From Nocardia arizonensis (lineage in GTDB: Bacteria; Actinomycetota; Actinomycetes; Mycobacteriales; Mycobacteriaceae): a DNA stretch of 64,000 nucleotides. Both the position numbers and the translations under genes were made by a program. Position 1 is the first letter of the stretch; every line of letters starts with the position of its first letter. A model generated the notes under the pieces. It was not told the DNA's origin. It searched no databases and saw only the letters and a program-made list of their open reading frames with translations. The stretch covers positions 62,001-126,000 of the forward strand of contig NZ_LGYZ01000110.1 of assembly GCF_001310275.1 (NCBI RefSeq), in the 5' to 3' direction. Positions 16,991 to 49,356 of the stretch are shown one piece after another.

Positions 16991-17242
16991 CAACTCTCCA
17001 CTATCGGCCGGGTACGGCGATCTCACGCGGGCGCGCACGGCAGCGTGCACACCCTCCGGTGAAGATCGGACCGCTCGGCGTGATGTTACCGGCCCGCTCC
17101 CGCGCCACGGGGCGAGCAGCGGTATCCCACCGGAACCACGACTAACTGTGTTGTTCGTCACATTTTGATCCCCGACTCGGTCCGTGGCAGGATCACCGCT
17201 GGTCCGGCTGTCATGGGGCAGTGCTATGGCGGCGCGGACGTC

Positions 17243-17270
17243 TTGTCGGCGTCGGCGTGCCGCCCATAAT
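17243..17270 (+). promoter_or_regulatory. Predicted promoter of the aldehyde-dehydrogenase-like gene
   Basis: TTGTCG at 17243-17248 and CATAAT at 17265-17270 are 16 bases apart, the -10 matching consensus at 5 of 6 positions. It lies about 92 bases before the ATG. The rest of the gap 16991-17361 shows no gene and no other feature I can name. Confidence 0.4.
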
Positions 17271-17361
17271 CTGCAAGAAGGGGTATCGACGTACTCACCT
17301 GTCGGCGGGGTCGCTGCACACCGGGTGAGTGCCAGGGCGGGATGACTGCGAAGAGGTGACC

Positions 17362-18888
17362 ATGTCCGAGTCCACGCAGCCGCGAGTGGCGCTGTTCCCG
17401 GGAGGATCAGGCCGATCGTCCGTGCTGACTTCCTACGATCCGCGCACCGGCGAGGTCGTCGGAAGCTATGCCGTCATGGGAACAAACGAACTGAGCCGCA
17501 CCGTGCGTGCCGCGCGTTCGGCCGAAAAGTGGTGGGCGGAATTGAGTTTCGCCGCCCGAAAGCGATGGCTACTGGATTGGAAGCGCGACATCGCGAGCCG
17601 GGCAGGGGAATTGGTCGAGATCATCTGCGAGGAGACCGGAAAGCCGGAGGCGGACGCGGTGATCGAGGTGATGCTCGCCGTGGAGAACCTCGACTGGGCG
17701 GCCCGCAATGCCGGACGCGCGCTCGGCAGGCGCGCACTCGGCTCTAGCTGGCTGACCCGCAATCAGCGGGCATCGGTCGGATACCTGCCACTCGGCGTCG
17801 TCGGCGTGCTAGGTCCTTGGAACAACCCGGTTTTCACGCCGATGGGATCGATCGCCTACGCCATGGCGGCGGGCAACACGGTGGTGTTCAAACCGCACGA
17901 GCTGACCACCGGGGTCGGGGTGTGGCTGGCCGAGAGCTGGCAGCGGCTCTCCTCCGACCAGCCGGTATTGCAGGTGGTGACCGGCGACAAGGTGACCGGT
18001 GCGGCGCTGTGCCTGGCCGACATCGACAAGATCGCCTATGCCGGGTCGGAAACCGGTGCGCGCGAGGTTATCTCGGCGTGCGCCCAGTCCATGACCCCGG
18101 TCGTGGTCGAACGCGGCGGCAAGGGCTCGATGGTGGTGCACGTCGACGCCAAACTCGACGACGCCGCCGAGGCCGCGGTCTTCGGCGCGATGGCCAACGC
18201 CGGGCAGAATCCCACCGGCATCCAGCGCGTGTACGTGGCGGATTCGGTCTACGACAGGTTCCTCGAACTCGCCGCCCAATACGCCCGGCGGCTTCGGCCC
18301 GGGGCCGACCGGCGCGCCTCCTACGGCCCGATGGTGCTGGAGGAGCAGGTCGACGTGGTGCGCAAACAGGTTCGCGACGCGCTTGCGCGCGGCGGCAGGG
18401 CCGTCGTCGGCGGACTCGACTCGATTCGGGAACCGTATATCGAACCGATCGTGCTGGCCGAAGTGCCCGAGGAGAGCACGGCGATCACCGGCGAGGCGAT
18501 CGGGCCGGTGCTGATCGTGAACCGGATCTCGACCATGGACGAGGCCGCCGAACGGATCAACGCCACCGGCAACGGCATCGCGGTCTCGGTGTTCACCCGC
18601 GACGTGCGCAGCGTGGACGCCTTCGCCGAACGACTACGCGTCGGCGTGGTGACCATAAACTCCTCCACCGCCTACGCCAGTATTCCGGCGCTGCCCTACG
18701 GCGGAGTGGGTGAATACGGTCAGGGACACAGCCACGGCGACCTCGGACTGCGGGAATTCAGCCGGACCATGGCGGTGGCCCGCAAGCGGTACCGCGCGCC
18801 GGTCGACCTGTCCACCTTCGACCGTCATCCCCGGCATCTGCGACTGGCCAAAAGCATATTCCGCCTGCGGCACGCGCACCGGGCCTGA
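17362..18888 (+). CDS. Aldehyde dehydrogenase family protein lacking the catalytic cysteine
   Basis: 508-aa NAD(P)-dependent aldehyde-dehydrogenase homologue of full length. The cofactor region is intact (GPWNNPVF, then NTVVFKPHE with the conserved Lys, and YAGSETGAREV), as is the general-base Glu in VVERGGKGS. However, the segment normally reading GQxC reads AGQNPTGIQR, so the nucleophile cysteine is replaced by Pro at residue 284 (codon 18211-18213). No other Cys lies nearby. The enzyme therefore cannot work by the usual covalent thiohemiacetal route; it may be inactive as a dehydrogenase, or have a non-oxidative or binding role. The frame is otherwise clean, so it is not an obvious pseudogene. 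Start ATG at 17362 has GAAGAGG 5-6 bases before it. It converges with the TetR gene. Confidence 0.85.
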   Translation: MSESTQPRVALFPGGSGRSSVLTSYDPRTGEVVGSYAVMGTNELSRTVRAARSAEKWWAELSFAARKRWLLDWKRDIASRAGELVEIICEETGKPEADAVIEVMLAVENLDWAARNAGRALGRRALGSSWLTRNQRASVGYLPLGVVGVLGPWNNPVFTPMGSIAYAMAAGNTVVFKPHELTTGVGVWLAESWQRLSSDQPVLQVVTGDKVTGAALCLADIDKIAYAGSETGAREVISACAQSMTPVVVERGGKGSMVVHVDAKLDDAAEAAVFGAMANAGQNPTGIQRVYVADSVYDRFLELAAQYARRLRPGADRRASYGPMVLEEQVDVVRKQVRDALARGGRAVVGGLDSIREPYIEPIVLAEVPEESTAITGEAIGPVLIVNRISTMDEAAERINATGNGIAVSVFTRDVRSVDAFAERLRVGVVTINSSTAYASIPALPYGGVGEYGQGHSHGDLGLREFSRTMAVARKRYRAPVDLSTFDRHPRHLRLAKSIFRLRHAHRA

Positions 18889-18907
18889 CCGGCCCCGCGG
18901 TCCGCGC

Positions 18908-20140
18908 TCAGCCGAGGAGCACGGCCTCCATGAGCGCGGTCATGCGAGCCAATTGCTCTGGGCGGGAATCGAATCGGACGAATCTGCCCACGTCGATGAT
19001 CTGACCGATGGCGGCGTGGACGCGAAACCGCGCCTCGGTCGGGTCGCCGTCGAGCAGATTGGCCCACTCCTGCACGTTCTGGCGTTGCAGGGCGCGCAGT
19101 TTGTGCTGTTCGGCAGGCGGCAGATTGCTGAACTCCGCGTAGTAGACCGGCATGATCTCCGGCATGGCGAAGGTCAGTTTGGCCTGGCGTTCGGCGATGC
19201 CGCGTACCGCGTCGGGCGGGCTGGTGGCCTCGGCGAGCGCCTCCGTGATGGCCATCGCGACCCGGTCTCCGGTGCGGTAGAAGGCCGCGGCGAGCAGATC
19301 GGATTTGCTGGTGAAGTAGCGGTAGACGCTGGAGGCGTTGATGCCGACCGCGGCGCCGATCTCCTCGATGCTGGCCTCGTGATAGCCCTGCCTGCCGAAG
19401 ATGCGGATGGCCTCGGTGAGCAACTGTTCGCGTTTGGAGGTGACCGGGAGGCCCTTGTTGACCGGCCCCGGTTCGGGCGGCGGCGGGGCGGGCGGCAGGT
19501 CGGTGCGCACGAGTGCCCAGCACATCTGGTTCAGCAGCGGCAGCAGCCGCGCCCCGGACAGCGCGGTGCGGTGCGCGGAGATGCTGGCGAGCGCGCTGAG
19601 CACCGCGGCGGCGAGCATGGCGATGTCCTGCGGCGAGGCGTCGGGGCGCAGTTCGGCGATGGGCCCGCCGACCGTCGCGTTGAGGTCGTCGTAGATCCGG
19701 CGGATGCGCACGCGGTCCTCGCGCTCGAGGTAGCGACGCTCCCACCGGTAGAGGCCGGCCTCGCGACGAATCTCGATGGTGTGTTCGCCGATGGCCTTCA
19801 CGACCGCGTCGAAGCGGGAGGCGGGTTCGAGTTCGGTATCGTCGGCGGCCTGGGCGACGGCGAGCAGATGCCGGGCCCCCTCCTCGGCGGCGGCCACAAG
19901 CAGCGCGTACTTGTTCGCGAAATGCCGGTACAGCGCGGGGCCGGAAATTCCCACCTCGGCGGCGATCTCGTCGACGCCGACCGGGTAATATCCACGCTCG
20001 CTGAACGCGCGGGCGGCCGCGCGCACGATCTGCACCTTGCGATCCTTGGGGCGTCGTCGCACCGGCTTGGCCGCGTCGGCGCCCGCCCCCTCGGCACGGC
20101 GCGCGGGAGCGAGATCGACCTCGCTGCGTTCCGCGACCAT
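18908..20140 (-). CDS. Transcription regulator made of two TetR units
   Basis: 410-aa protein with two complete TetR-type DNA-binding domains in one chain. The first helix-turn-helix is at residues about 34-80 (RAFSERGYYPVGVDEIAAEVG then ALYRHFANKY) and the second at about 235-283 (IFGRQGYHEASIEEIGAAVG then SVYRYFTSKSD). Each is followed by its own helical ligand-binding part, so the protein is an internal dimer-like duplication rather than a usual 200-aa TetR. It is divergent from the enoyl-CoA hydratase gene, with repeated GTTAACCA-like elements in between, and so probably controls that gene and itself. A fatty-acyl or acyl-CoA ligand is plausible from its neighbour, but this is inference. 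Confidence 0.85.
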   Translation of the reverse strand: MVAERSEVDLAPARRAEGAGADAAKPVRRRPKDRKVQIVRAAARAFSERGYYPVGVDEIAAEVGISGPALYRHFANKYALLVAAAEEGARHLLAVAQAADDTELEPASRFDAVVKAIGEHTIEIRREAGLYRWERRYLEREDRVRIRRIYDDLNATVGGPIAELRPDASPQDIAMLAAAVLSALASISAHRTALSGARLLPLLNQMCWALVRTDLPPAPPPPEPGPVNKGLPVTSKREQLLTEAIRIFGRQGYHEASIEEIGAAVGINASSVYRYFTSKSDLLAAAFYRTGDRVAMAITEALAEATSPPDAVRGIAERQAKLTFAMPEIMPVYYAEFSNLPPAEQHKLRALQRQNVQEWANLLDGDPTEARFRVHAAIGQIIDVGRFVRFDSRPEQLARMTALMEAVLLG

Positions 20141-20224
20141 GCATCACTCCGTTCTCCGACTGCGTCGCGTTCCGTGAGGCGCTGCTCTACGGGACGACAC
20201 CCCTTTTCGGGTTCACACTGTGTG

Positions 20225-20292
20225 TTGACAGCGCCCGACAAGTCAACCTAAGTTAACCACAATTCGCAATGTTAACCATCATTCGTATTGTG
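20225..20292 (+). promoter_or_regulatory. Divergent promoter region with repeated operator-like elements
   Basis: TTGACA at 20225-20230 is a perfect -35 box, with TAAGTT 18 bases on as a poor -10. Overlapping and downstream are three related direct elements: GTCAACC (from 20242), GTTAACCA (20252-20259) and GTTAACCA (20271-20278), the last two 19 bases apart. CACAAT (20258-20263) and ATTGTG (20287-20292) form an inverted pair around them. The site lies between the double-TetR gene and the enoyl-CoA hydratase gene, where such a regulator would be expected to bind. Confidence 0.45.
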
Positions 20293-20324
20293 ATGCCGGT
20301 CGAATGGCAGACCAGGAGCAGAAG

Positions 20325-21125
20325 ATGAGCAATACCGATTCCGCAACCGCGGCCCGCTTCTCCGCGGTCAAGGACGGGAAGATCCTGCGTGTCACCATCA
20401 CCAACCCCAAGCGTAAGAACGCCGTGGACTACGACACGATGGTCGCCCTGGGCGACACGTTCCTCGAGGCCGCGCAGGACCGCTCGGTGCGGGTGATCGT
20501 GCTCGCCGGCGAGGGCGGCGACTTCTGCACCGGCGCGGACCTGTCCTCCTCGGCGGCCGAGGCCCAGCGCGGCATCACCTCCGAGATGGTCATGGACGCC
20601 GCCAACCGGCTCGTCAAATCCATTGTGGACAGCCCGGTCCCGGTCATCGCGCGAATCAAGGGCGCGGCGGCGGGCGTCGGCGTCGGCATCGCACTCGCGG
20701 CCGACCTCGTCTACGCCGAGACCGATTCCTACCTGCTGCTCGCCTTCATCAATATCGGTCTCATGCCCGACGGCGGCGCGGCCGCGATGGTCGCCGCCGC
20801 GGCCGGGCGCCCGCTGGCCGCGGAGATGGCGCTGCTCGGTGAGCGCCTGCCCGCGACGCAGGCCAAACAGGCCGGACTGTTCACCGCCGTGCTCACCGGC
20901 GCGGAATTGGACGCCAAGGTGGAGGCCGCCGCGCAGAAACTGGCCGCGGGTCCGCGCCGGGCGCTGGAGCTGACCAAGCAGGCCCTCAACGCGGTCACCC
21001 TGTCGGGCCTGGACGGCGCGCTGGCCGCCGAGAAGGCCGGACAGTCCGAGCTGCTGGTCTCACCGGACTTCATCGAGGGCGCGACCGCGATGCTCACCAA
21101 GCGCAAGGCGGTCTTCGCCGACTAA
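20325..21125 (+). CDS. Enoyl-CoA hydratase/isomerase (crotonase) family protein
   Basis: 266-aa crotonase-fold enzyme acting on acyl-CoA thioesters. The oxyanion-hole blocks are seen: AGEGGDFCTGADLSS at about residues 61-75 and KGAAAGVGVGIALAADLVY further on, then LMPDGGAAAMVAAAAG. The exact reaction (hydration, isomerisation or other) cannot be fixed, because the second catalytic Glu is not at an obvious position. Start ATG at 20325 is chosen since AGGAG lies 7 bases upstream; an ATG seven codons earlier would place this site inside the gene. It is divergent from the double-TetR regulator and followed 52 bases later by an epimerase-type gene, probably in one transcript. Confidence 0.85.
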   Translation: MSNTDSATAARFSAVKDGKILRVTITNPKRKNAVDYDTMVALGDTFLEAAQDRSVRVIVLAGEGGDFCTGADLSSSAAEAQRGITSEMVMDAANRLVKSIVDSPVPVIARIKGAAAGVGVGIALAADLVYAETDSYLLLAFINIGLMPDGGAAAMVAAAAGRPLAAEMALLGERLPATQAKQAGLFTAVLTGAELDAKVEAAAQKLAAGPRRALELTKQALNAVTLSGLDGALAAEKAGQSELLVSPDFIEGATAMLTKRKAVFAD

Positions 21126-21177
21126 GTGTGGTCCCCGCCACACTCGACCCAGCGATCGGCGACTATGTTGATCGGCT

Positions 21178-22203
21178 ATGACATACCTGGTTACCGGAGC
21201 AACTGGGTTCATCGGTCGATTCCTCGTCCCGCAGTTGCTGCGTCGCGACGGCGATATCCACGTCCTGGTTCGCCCCGGCCTCGACTCGGCGGATCGGTTC
21301 ACCTGCTGCGCCCGGGAATGGGGCGGCGGTGACCGCATCCGCCCGGTGCGCGGCGACCTCGGCGCCCCCGGACTCGGCATCGACCCCGCCTGGATCGCCG
21401 AACACCGCGGCCGCATCGACCACATCGTCCACCTCGCCGCGAGCTACGACCTGATCGAGGGCGGCGGGGGCACCCGACATGTGGTCGACGTCGCCCGCGA
21501 CCTGGAAGCCGTTCTGCTACACCACGTCTCGACCGTCGAGGTGGCGGGGATGTTCGAGGGACTGTTCACCGAGGACATGTTCGACGTCGGCCAGACCCTG
21601 ACGACCCCCTTGCAGCGCGCCAAATACGAGGCCGAGCGCATCGTGCGCGAGTCGGAGTCGGCGTGGCGCGTCTACCGGCCCTCGATCGTCATCGGCCACT
21701 CACGCACCGGCGAGATCGACCGGATCGACGGGCCGTACTACTTCTTCCGCCTGCTGCGCATGGCCGCCCAATTACCGCGCCTGCTGCCGATCCTGGTCCC
21801 CGAACTGGGCGAAACCAATATGGTCCCGGTGGATTTCGTGGCTCGCGCCCTCGACCACCTTGTGCACCAGCCGCTGCCGCCCTCGACCACGTACCACCTG
21901 GTCGACCCGCGCAGACAGAGCGCGGCCGACGCGCTGAACCTGTTCGCGGACGAGGCGGGGGCGCCGCATCTGCTCGAGGTGATGCCCAAGCGCAGTCTGG
22001 CCGTGCTGCTGCGGGTGCCCGGCGCGAAGTGGCTGCTCCCACGTGTCGGCGTACCGCAGGATGTGTTGGCGCACAGCGAGTTCACCTGCTGGTTCGACTG
22101 CCGCCGCACCACCGCGGCGCTGGCAGGCTCCGATATCAAGGTGCCGCCGCTGGCCGGTTACGCGCCGCTGATCTGGAAGTACTGGGCCGAGAACTGGGTC
22201 TAG
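21178..22203 (+). CDS. NAD(P)-dependent epimerase/dehydratase-type (extended SDR) protein
   Basis: 341-aa cytosolic extended short-chain dehydrogenase. The Rossmann fold starts at once with LVTGATGFIGRFL (GxxGxxG), the diagnostic HLAASYD strand follows, and RAKYEAERIV supplies the Tyr-Lys catalytic pair. The later VYRPSIVIGHSRTGEID and VPVDFVARAL segments are typical of the thioester-reductase or male-sterility-like branch, whose members act on acyl chains or sterol/sugar groups. The actual substrate is unknown. It sits behind the enoyl-CoA hydratase gene and ends 6 bases before the stop of the convergent metal-transporter gene. Confidence 0.8.
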   Translation: MTYLVTGATGFIGRFLVPQLLRRDGDIHVLVRPGLDSADRFTCCAREWGGGDRIRPVRGDLGAPGLGIDPAWIAEHRGRIDHIVHLAASYDLIEGGGGTRHVVDVARDLEAVLLHHVSTVEVAGMFEGLFTEDMFDVGQTLTTPLQRAKYEAERIVRESESAWRVYRPSIVIGHSRTGEIDRIDGPYYFFRLLRMAAQLPRLLPILVPELGETNMVPVDFVARALDHLVHQPLPPSTTYHLVDPRRQSAADALNLFADEAGAPHLLEVMPKRSLAVLLRVPGAKWLLPRVGVPQDVLAHSEFTCWFDCRRTTAALAGSDIKVPPLAGYAPLIWKYWAENWV

Positions 22204-22209
22204 CCGGAT

Positions 22210-23445
22210 TCACCCGGTGACGGTGAGGTAGATCAGGACCACGTTGAGCATCGAGATGATCGCCGCGACCAGCCAGGCCAGCGCCGTCGTCACCCGGTGG
22301 TTGACATCGGCCCCCATGAGCGCGCGGTCACCGGTCAGGCGCACCAGTGGGATGAGCGCGAACGGAATGCCGAACGACAGCACCACCTGGGAGACGATCA
22401 GCGCACGGGTCGGGTCGATACCGACGGCCAGCACCGCGATGGCCGGGATCAGGGTGATCAGCCTGCGCACGAGCAGCGCGATATTGCGGCGCAGCAAGCC
22501 CTGCATGATCATCGCGCCCGCGTAGGCGCCCACCGAGGTCGAGGCCAATCCCGAGGCGAGCAGACCGATGGCGAGCAGCAGGCCCGCGGCCGGGCCGAGG
22601 GCGTCGACCACCGCCGCGTGCGCGCCTTCCAGGGTGTCCACGTTGTCGCGGCCGCGCAGCGTATTCGCCGCCATCAACAGCATGGACAGGTTGACCGCGC
22701 CCGCGAGCACCATCGCGAGGCCGACATCGAGGCGGGTGACCTCGAGCAGCCGCACCCGCGCCGGTCCCGGTTCGGGCCGTCCATGCCGGTCCCGGGCGAG
22801 CCCGGAGTGCAGGTAGACCGCGTGCGGCATGACCGTTGCCCCGATCATGGCCGCGGCGAGCAGCACGCTCTCGGCCCCGTCGAAGCGCGGCACCAGACCG
22901 GCGACCGCCTGCCCCGCCGAAGGCGGCGAGATCACCACACTGGCCAGGAAGCCCACCGCGATCACCGCGAGCAGACCGATGATGACCCACTCGAAGGGCC
23001 GCTGGCCGCGCCGGTCCTGGACGAGCAGCAACGCCATCGACACCACGCCGGTCACCAGTCCGCCCGCGACCAGCGGCAGATCGAACAGCAGGTGCAGCGC
23101 GATCGCGCCGCCGACGACCTCGGCCAGATCGGTAGCCATCGCCACGGTCTCGGCCTGCCCCCAGTACGCGAGCCGCATCGGCGTACTCGAGCGCTCGCGC
23201 ACCGCCTCCGGCAGCGACATCCCGGTCACCAGACCGAGCTTGGCCGACAGGTACTGCACCAGCCCCGCCATGGCGTTGGCCATGACGATGACCCACACCA
23301 GCAGATACCCGAACTGCGCCCCCGCGCTGATATTGGAGGCCACATTGCCGGGGTCCACATACGCGATGGCCGCCACGAACGCGGGGCCGAGCAGTGACAC
23401 CGCCGTCCTCACCCGACGGGGCGTCTCCCGCGATGTCGTACTCAC
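22210..23445 (-). CDS. mntH: NRAMP-family divalent metal transporter (MntH-like)
   Basis: 411-aa cytoplasmic-membrane symporter that brings in Mn2+ and possibly Fe2+ with protons. Eleven hydrophobic helices are predicted. The metal-site motifs are intact: YVDPGNVASN in the first helix and VMPHAVYLHSGL in the sixth, including the conserved Met. Length and start (ATG at 23445, MSTTSRETPRRVRTAVSLLGPAFVAA-type beginning) are normal. No Mn- or Fe-responsive regulator gene or clear operator is adjacent. It is separated from the mycolyltransferase gene upstream by a terminator hairpin. Confidence 0.92.
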   Translation of the reverse strand: MSTTSRETPRRVRTAVSLLGPAFVAAIAYVDPGNVASNISAGAQFGYLLVWVIVMANAMAGLVQYLSAKLGLVTGMSLPEAVRERSSTPMRLAYWGQAETVAMATDLAEVVGGAIALHLLFDLPLVAGGLVTGVVSMALLLVQDRRGQRPFEWVIIGLLAVIAVGFLASVVISPPSAGQAVAGLVPRFDGAESVLLAAAMIGATVMPHAVYLHSGLARDRHGRPEPGPARVRLLEVTRLDVGLAMVLAGAVNLSMLLMAANTLRGRDNVDTLEGAHAAVVDALGPAAGLLLAIGLLASGLASTSVGAYAGAMIMQGLLRRNIALLVRRLITLIPAIAVLAVGIDPTRALIVSQVVLSFGIPFALIPLVRLTGDRALMGADVNHRVTTALAWLVAAIISMLNVVLIYLTVTG

Positions 23446-23519
23446 GGACGGGATCTTACGGCCCCTTCACCCGCCTCCCGCGGCCGAATTCCACCCTTCA
23501 CCGGTCCTTTCGATACGGC

Positions 23520-23551
23520 CGAAGGGCCTCCCCGTTCGGGAAGGCCCTTCG
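23520..23551 (-). terminator. Intrinsic terminator-like hairpin after the mycolyltransferase gene
   Basis: A perfect 10-bp stem, CGAAGGGCCT (23520-23529) with AGGCCCTTCG (23542-23551), and a 12-base loop lie 22 bases after the stop codon. There is no strong T-tract. Confidence 0.75.
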
Positions 23552-23572
23552 TAGGGTGTCGTGCGATACCGG

Positions 23573-24640
23573 TCAGATGCCGAGGCCGCGGGCCAGGGTC
23601 GGCCAGGACTGGTGCAGGTCGTCCTGCCAATAGCCCCAGGAGTGGGTGCCGTTGGGGCGGAAGTTGAACGTGGCGGGAATGCCGAGATCGTTCAGCTTGG
23701 TCTGGAGGTTGTGGGTGCAGTAGTTGGTGCCCGCCTCGATCACGCCGCCGATGAGCACCTGATTGGCCAGACCGTAGGCGCCCGGGAGCGCGTACTTGCC
23801 GTCGAGGGTGTCGTACTGGCCGGGCAGGCCGGTGCCGGTGGAGATGTAGAGGTCCAGACCGCGCAGGCCCTCGGCATTGACGTACGGGTCGTTGGCGATC
23901 CACTCGGGCGAACCCTCGGGACCCCACATGTTGAGTGTGTCGCCGCCGCCCCAGGTCTCCACGGTCAGCTTCACGAACTCCGAGCCGACGGGATCACTGG
24001 TCTGCGCGCAACCGCTGTAGGCGGCCACGGCCTTGTAGAGGCCGGGCTTGGCGATCGGCAGGGCGAGCACGGTGGTGCCGGAGGTGGACAGACCCGCGAC
24101 GGCGTTCACGCCGTTGGTGCCGAGCGCGCCGTCGACCAGCGGGGGCAACTCCTCGGTGAAGAAGGTCTTCCACTTGTTGCGGCCCAGGGTCGGATCGTCC
24201 TTGATCCAGTCGGTGTAGTAGCTCCACTTGCCGCCGATCGGCTGGACGACGTTGACGTTCTTGTCCTTCAGGAACTCCAGGGCGTCGGTCTTGGCGTTCC
24301 AGGAGGCGGTGTCCTCGCCGCCGCCCGCGCCGTTGAGCAGGTAGAGCGTGGGCCGGGGCACCGAGGCGTCGGCCGGGCGCTGCACGTCGACCGGGAAGGT
24401 CTCGTCCATCGCGGCCGAGTACACGTAGAGGCGGATGCTGCGCGAATCCTTGATCTCCGCCTTGGTGATCTTGGAACCGTCTGGCGCGACGGGATTGGCG
24501 AGCAGTGCCTTGGAATCGATGACCGGATCAGCTGTCGCCGAGGATGCGCCGAGGCCGGACATGACTCCCGCGAGTACAGCGGTCGCCGCGATCATCGCCG
24601 CGGCACGCGGGCCGCGGCGCCGGGTCAGTCGACGTATCAA
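23573..24640 (-). CDS. Antigen-85-type mycolyltransferase / secreted esterase
   Basis: Secreted alpha/beta hydrolase (355 aa) of the antigen 85 family, which transfers mycolic acids between trehalose esters and arabinogalactan in the cell wall. A Sec signal peptide (MIRRLTRRRG... hydrophobic core ... ASSATADP, cleavage about residue 37) directs export. Family blocks are clear: VVQPIGGKWSYYTDW, the nucleophile motif GLSTSG (Ser185, counted from the TTG start), and the catalytic-His block NGTHSWGYWQDDL. The TTG at 24640 is chosen as start because GAAGG lies 7 bases before it and the signal peptide begins there; the longer GTG-initiated frame adds 21 charged residues ahead of it. The presence of the gene implies a mycolic-acid-bearing host. 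It is the last gene before the NRPS locus, in the same orientation but separated by 190 bases. Confidence 0.85.
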   Translation of the reverse strand: MIRRLTRRRGPRAAAMIAATAVLAGVMSGLGASSATADPVIDSKALLANPVAPDGSKITKAEIKDSRSIRLYVYSAAMDETFPVDVQRPADASVPRPTLYLLNGAGGGEDTASWNAKTDALEFLKDKNVNVVQPIGGKWSYYTDWIKDDPTLGRNKWKTFFTEELPPLVDGALGTNGVNAVAGLSTSGTTVLALPIAKPGLYKAVAAYSGCAQTSDPVGSEFVKLTVETWGGGDTLNMWGPEGSPEWIANDPYVNAEGLRGLDLYISTGTGLPGQYDTLDGKYALPGAYGLANQVLIGGVIEAGTNYCTHNLQTKLNDLGIPATFNFRPNGTHSWGYWQDDLHQSWPTLARGLGI

Positions 24641-24830
24641 TTTCGCACCTTCACTTCGTATCGGGACGGATCGGCTTCCCTCGGCCGGGCTGCCCGGCGG
24701 CACGCCCGACCATACGGCCTATGTAGTCGTCATAACAGAGGTCGTCGTTACCGGAACGTTTCCACATCATGCCTGACCAGCGTCGACATTTCACAACCCG
24801 GGGCCGTCGCGGCGGCGGTGTCGCCTGCGA

Positions 24831-41660
<16,830 letters not shown>

Positions 41661-41780
41661 GCCTGCACCCGGCCCCATGTCGCGGCTCGGCGACCCAAGT
41701 CCACCCGGTTCATGCAGCACTCACCCTATCCATCTCCGCAGTTCGATCGTGTGCTCCCCTCGCACGCCCACCTCGTGTGC

Positions 41781-41786
41781 ATCGTA
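41781..41786 (-). promoter_or_regulatory. Candidate -10 element ahead of the five-unit NRPS gene
   Basis: On the minus strand TACGAT (reading 41786 to 41781) is a TANNNT element about 120 bases before the start codon. No convincing -35 is seen, so support is weak. The 209-base gap 41661-41869 shows nothing else certain. Confidence 0.2.
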
Positions 41787-41869
41787 GAGACAAGCCTCGA
41801 TCGTTACCAGACGCGCAGCTCAGCCCCCGGGCCCGCGTGAACGGACGTTCGACGCCGGTCGGGGGCCGG

Positions 41870-49153
<7,284 letters not shown>

Positions 49154-49255
49154 TCGGGTGTGATCACCTCTCGCGTCTAACTCGGCCGCACGGCCGTCCT
49201 CTATCTCGGCCTCACCCCCGGTGGAACTCGGTCCTGGGCCAGCGCGGTCCGAGCA

Positions 49256-49261
49256 ATCATA
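49256..49261 (-). promoter_or_regulatory. Candidate -10 element ahead of the two-unit NRPS gene
   Basis: On the minus strand TATGAT (reading 49261 to 49256) matches the -10 consensus at 5 of 6 positions, about 105 bases before the start codon at 49153. The -35 region is poor. It would allow this gene to be transcribed independently of the preceding one. Confidence 0.3.
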
Positions 49262-49312
49262 TCGGTCCGCACGGAGTCGGAAACCCCGTGGACTTTCCCG
49301 TCTCACTCACAC

Positions 49313-49328
49313 CACCGATGCATCGGTG
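49313..49328. promoter_or_regulatory. Perfect 16-bp palindrome between NRPS genes
   Basis: CACCGATGCATCGGTG is a perfect, loopless inverted repeat. It begins 29 bases after the stop of the three-unit synthetase and lies about 50 bases upstream (in the direction of transcription) of the candidate -10 for the two-unit gene. A loopless palindrome suits a dimeric regulator better than a terminator. The binding protein is not known. Confidence 0.4.
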
Positions 49329-49356
49329 CGCGGCGGCAAGGTGTTGCACGGACCGG

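Noticed and set aside
41839..41850. GAACGGACGTTC, LexA-like palindrome just after the end of the two-unit NRPS gene
   Set aside because: Two mismatches from the SOS-box consensus, not at a promoter start, and between genes with no link to DNA repair. It is probably chance.
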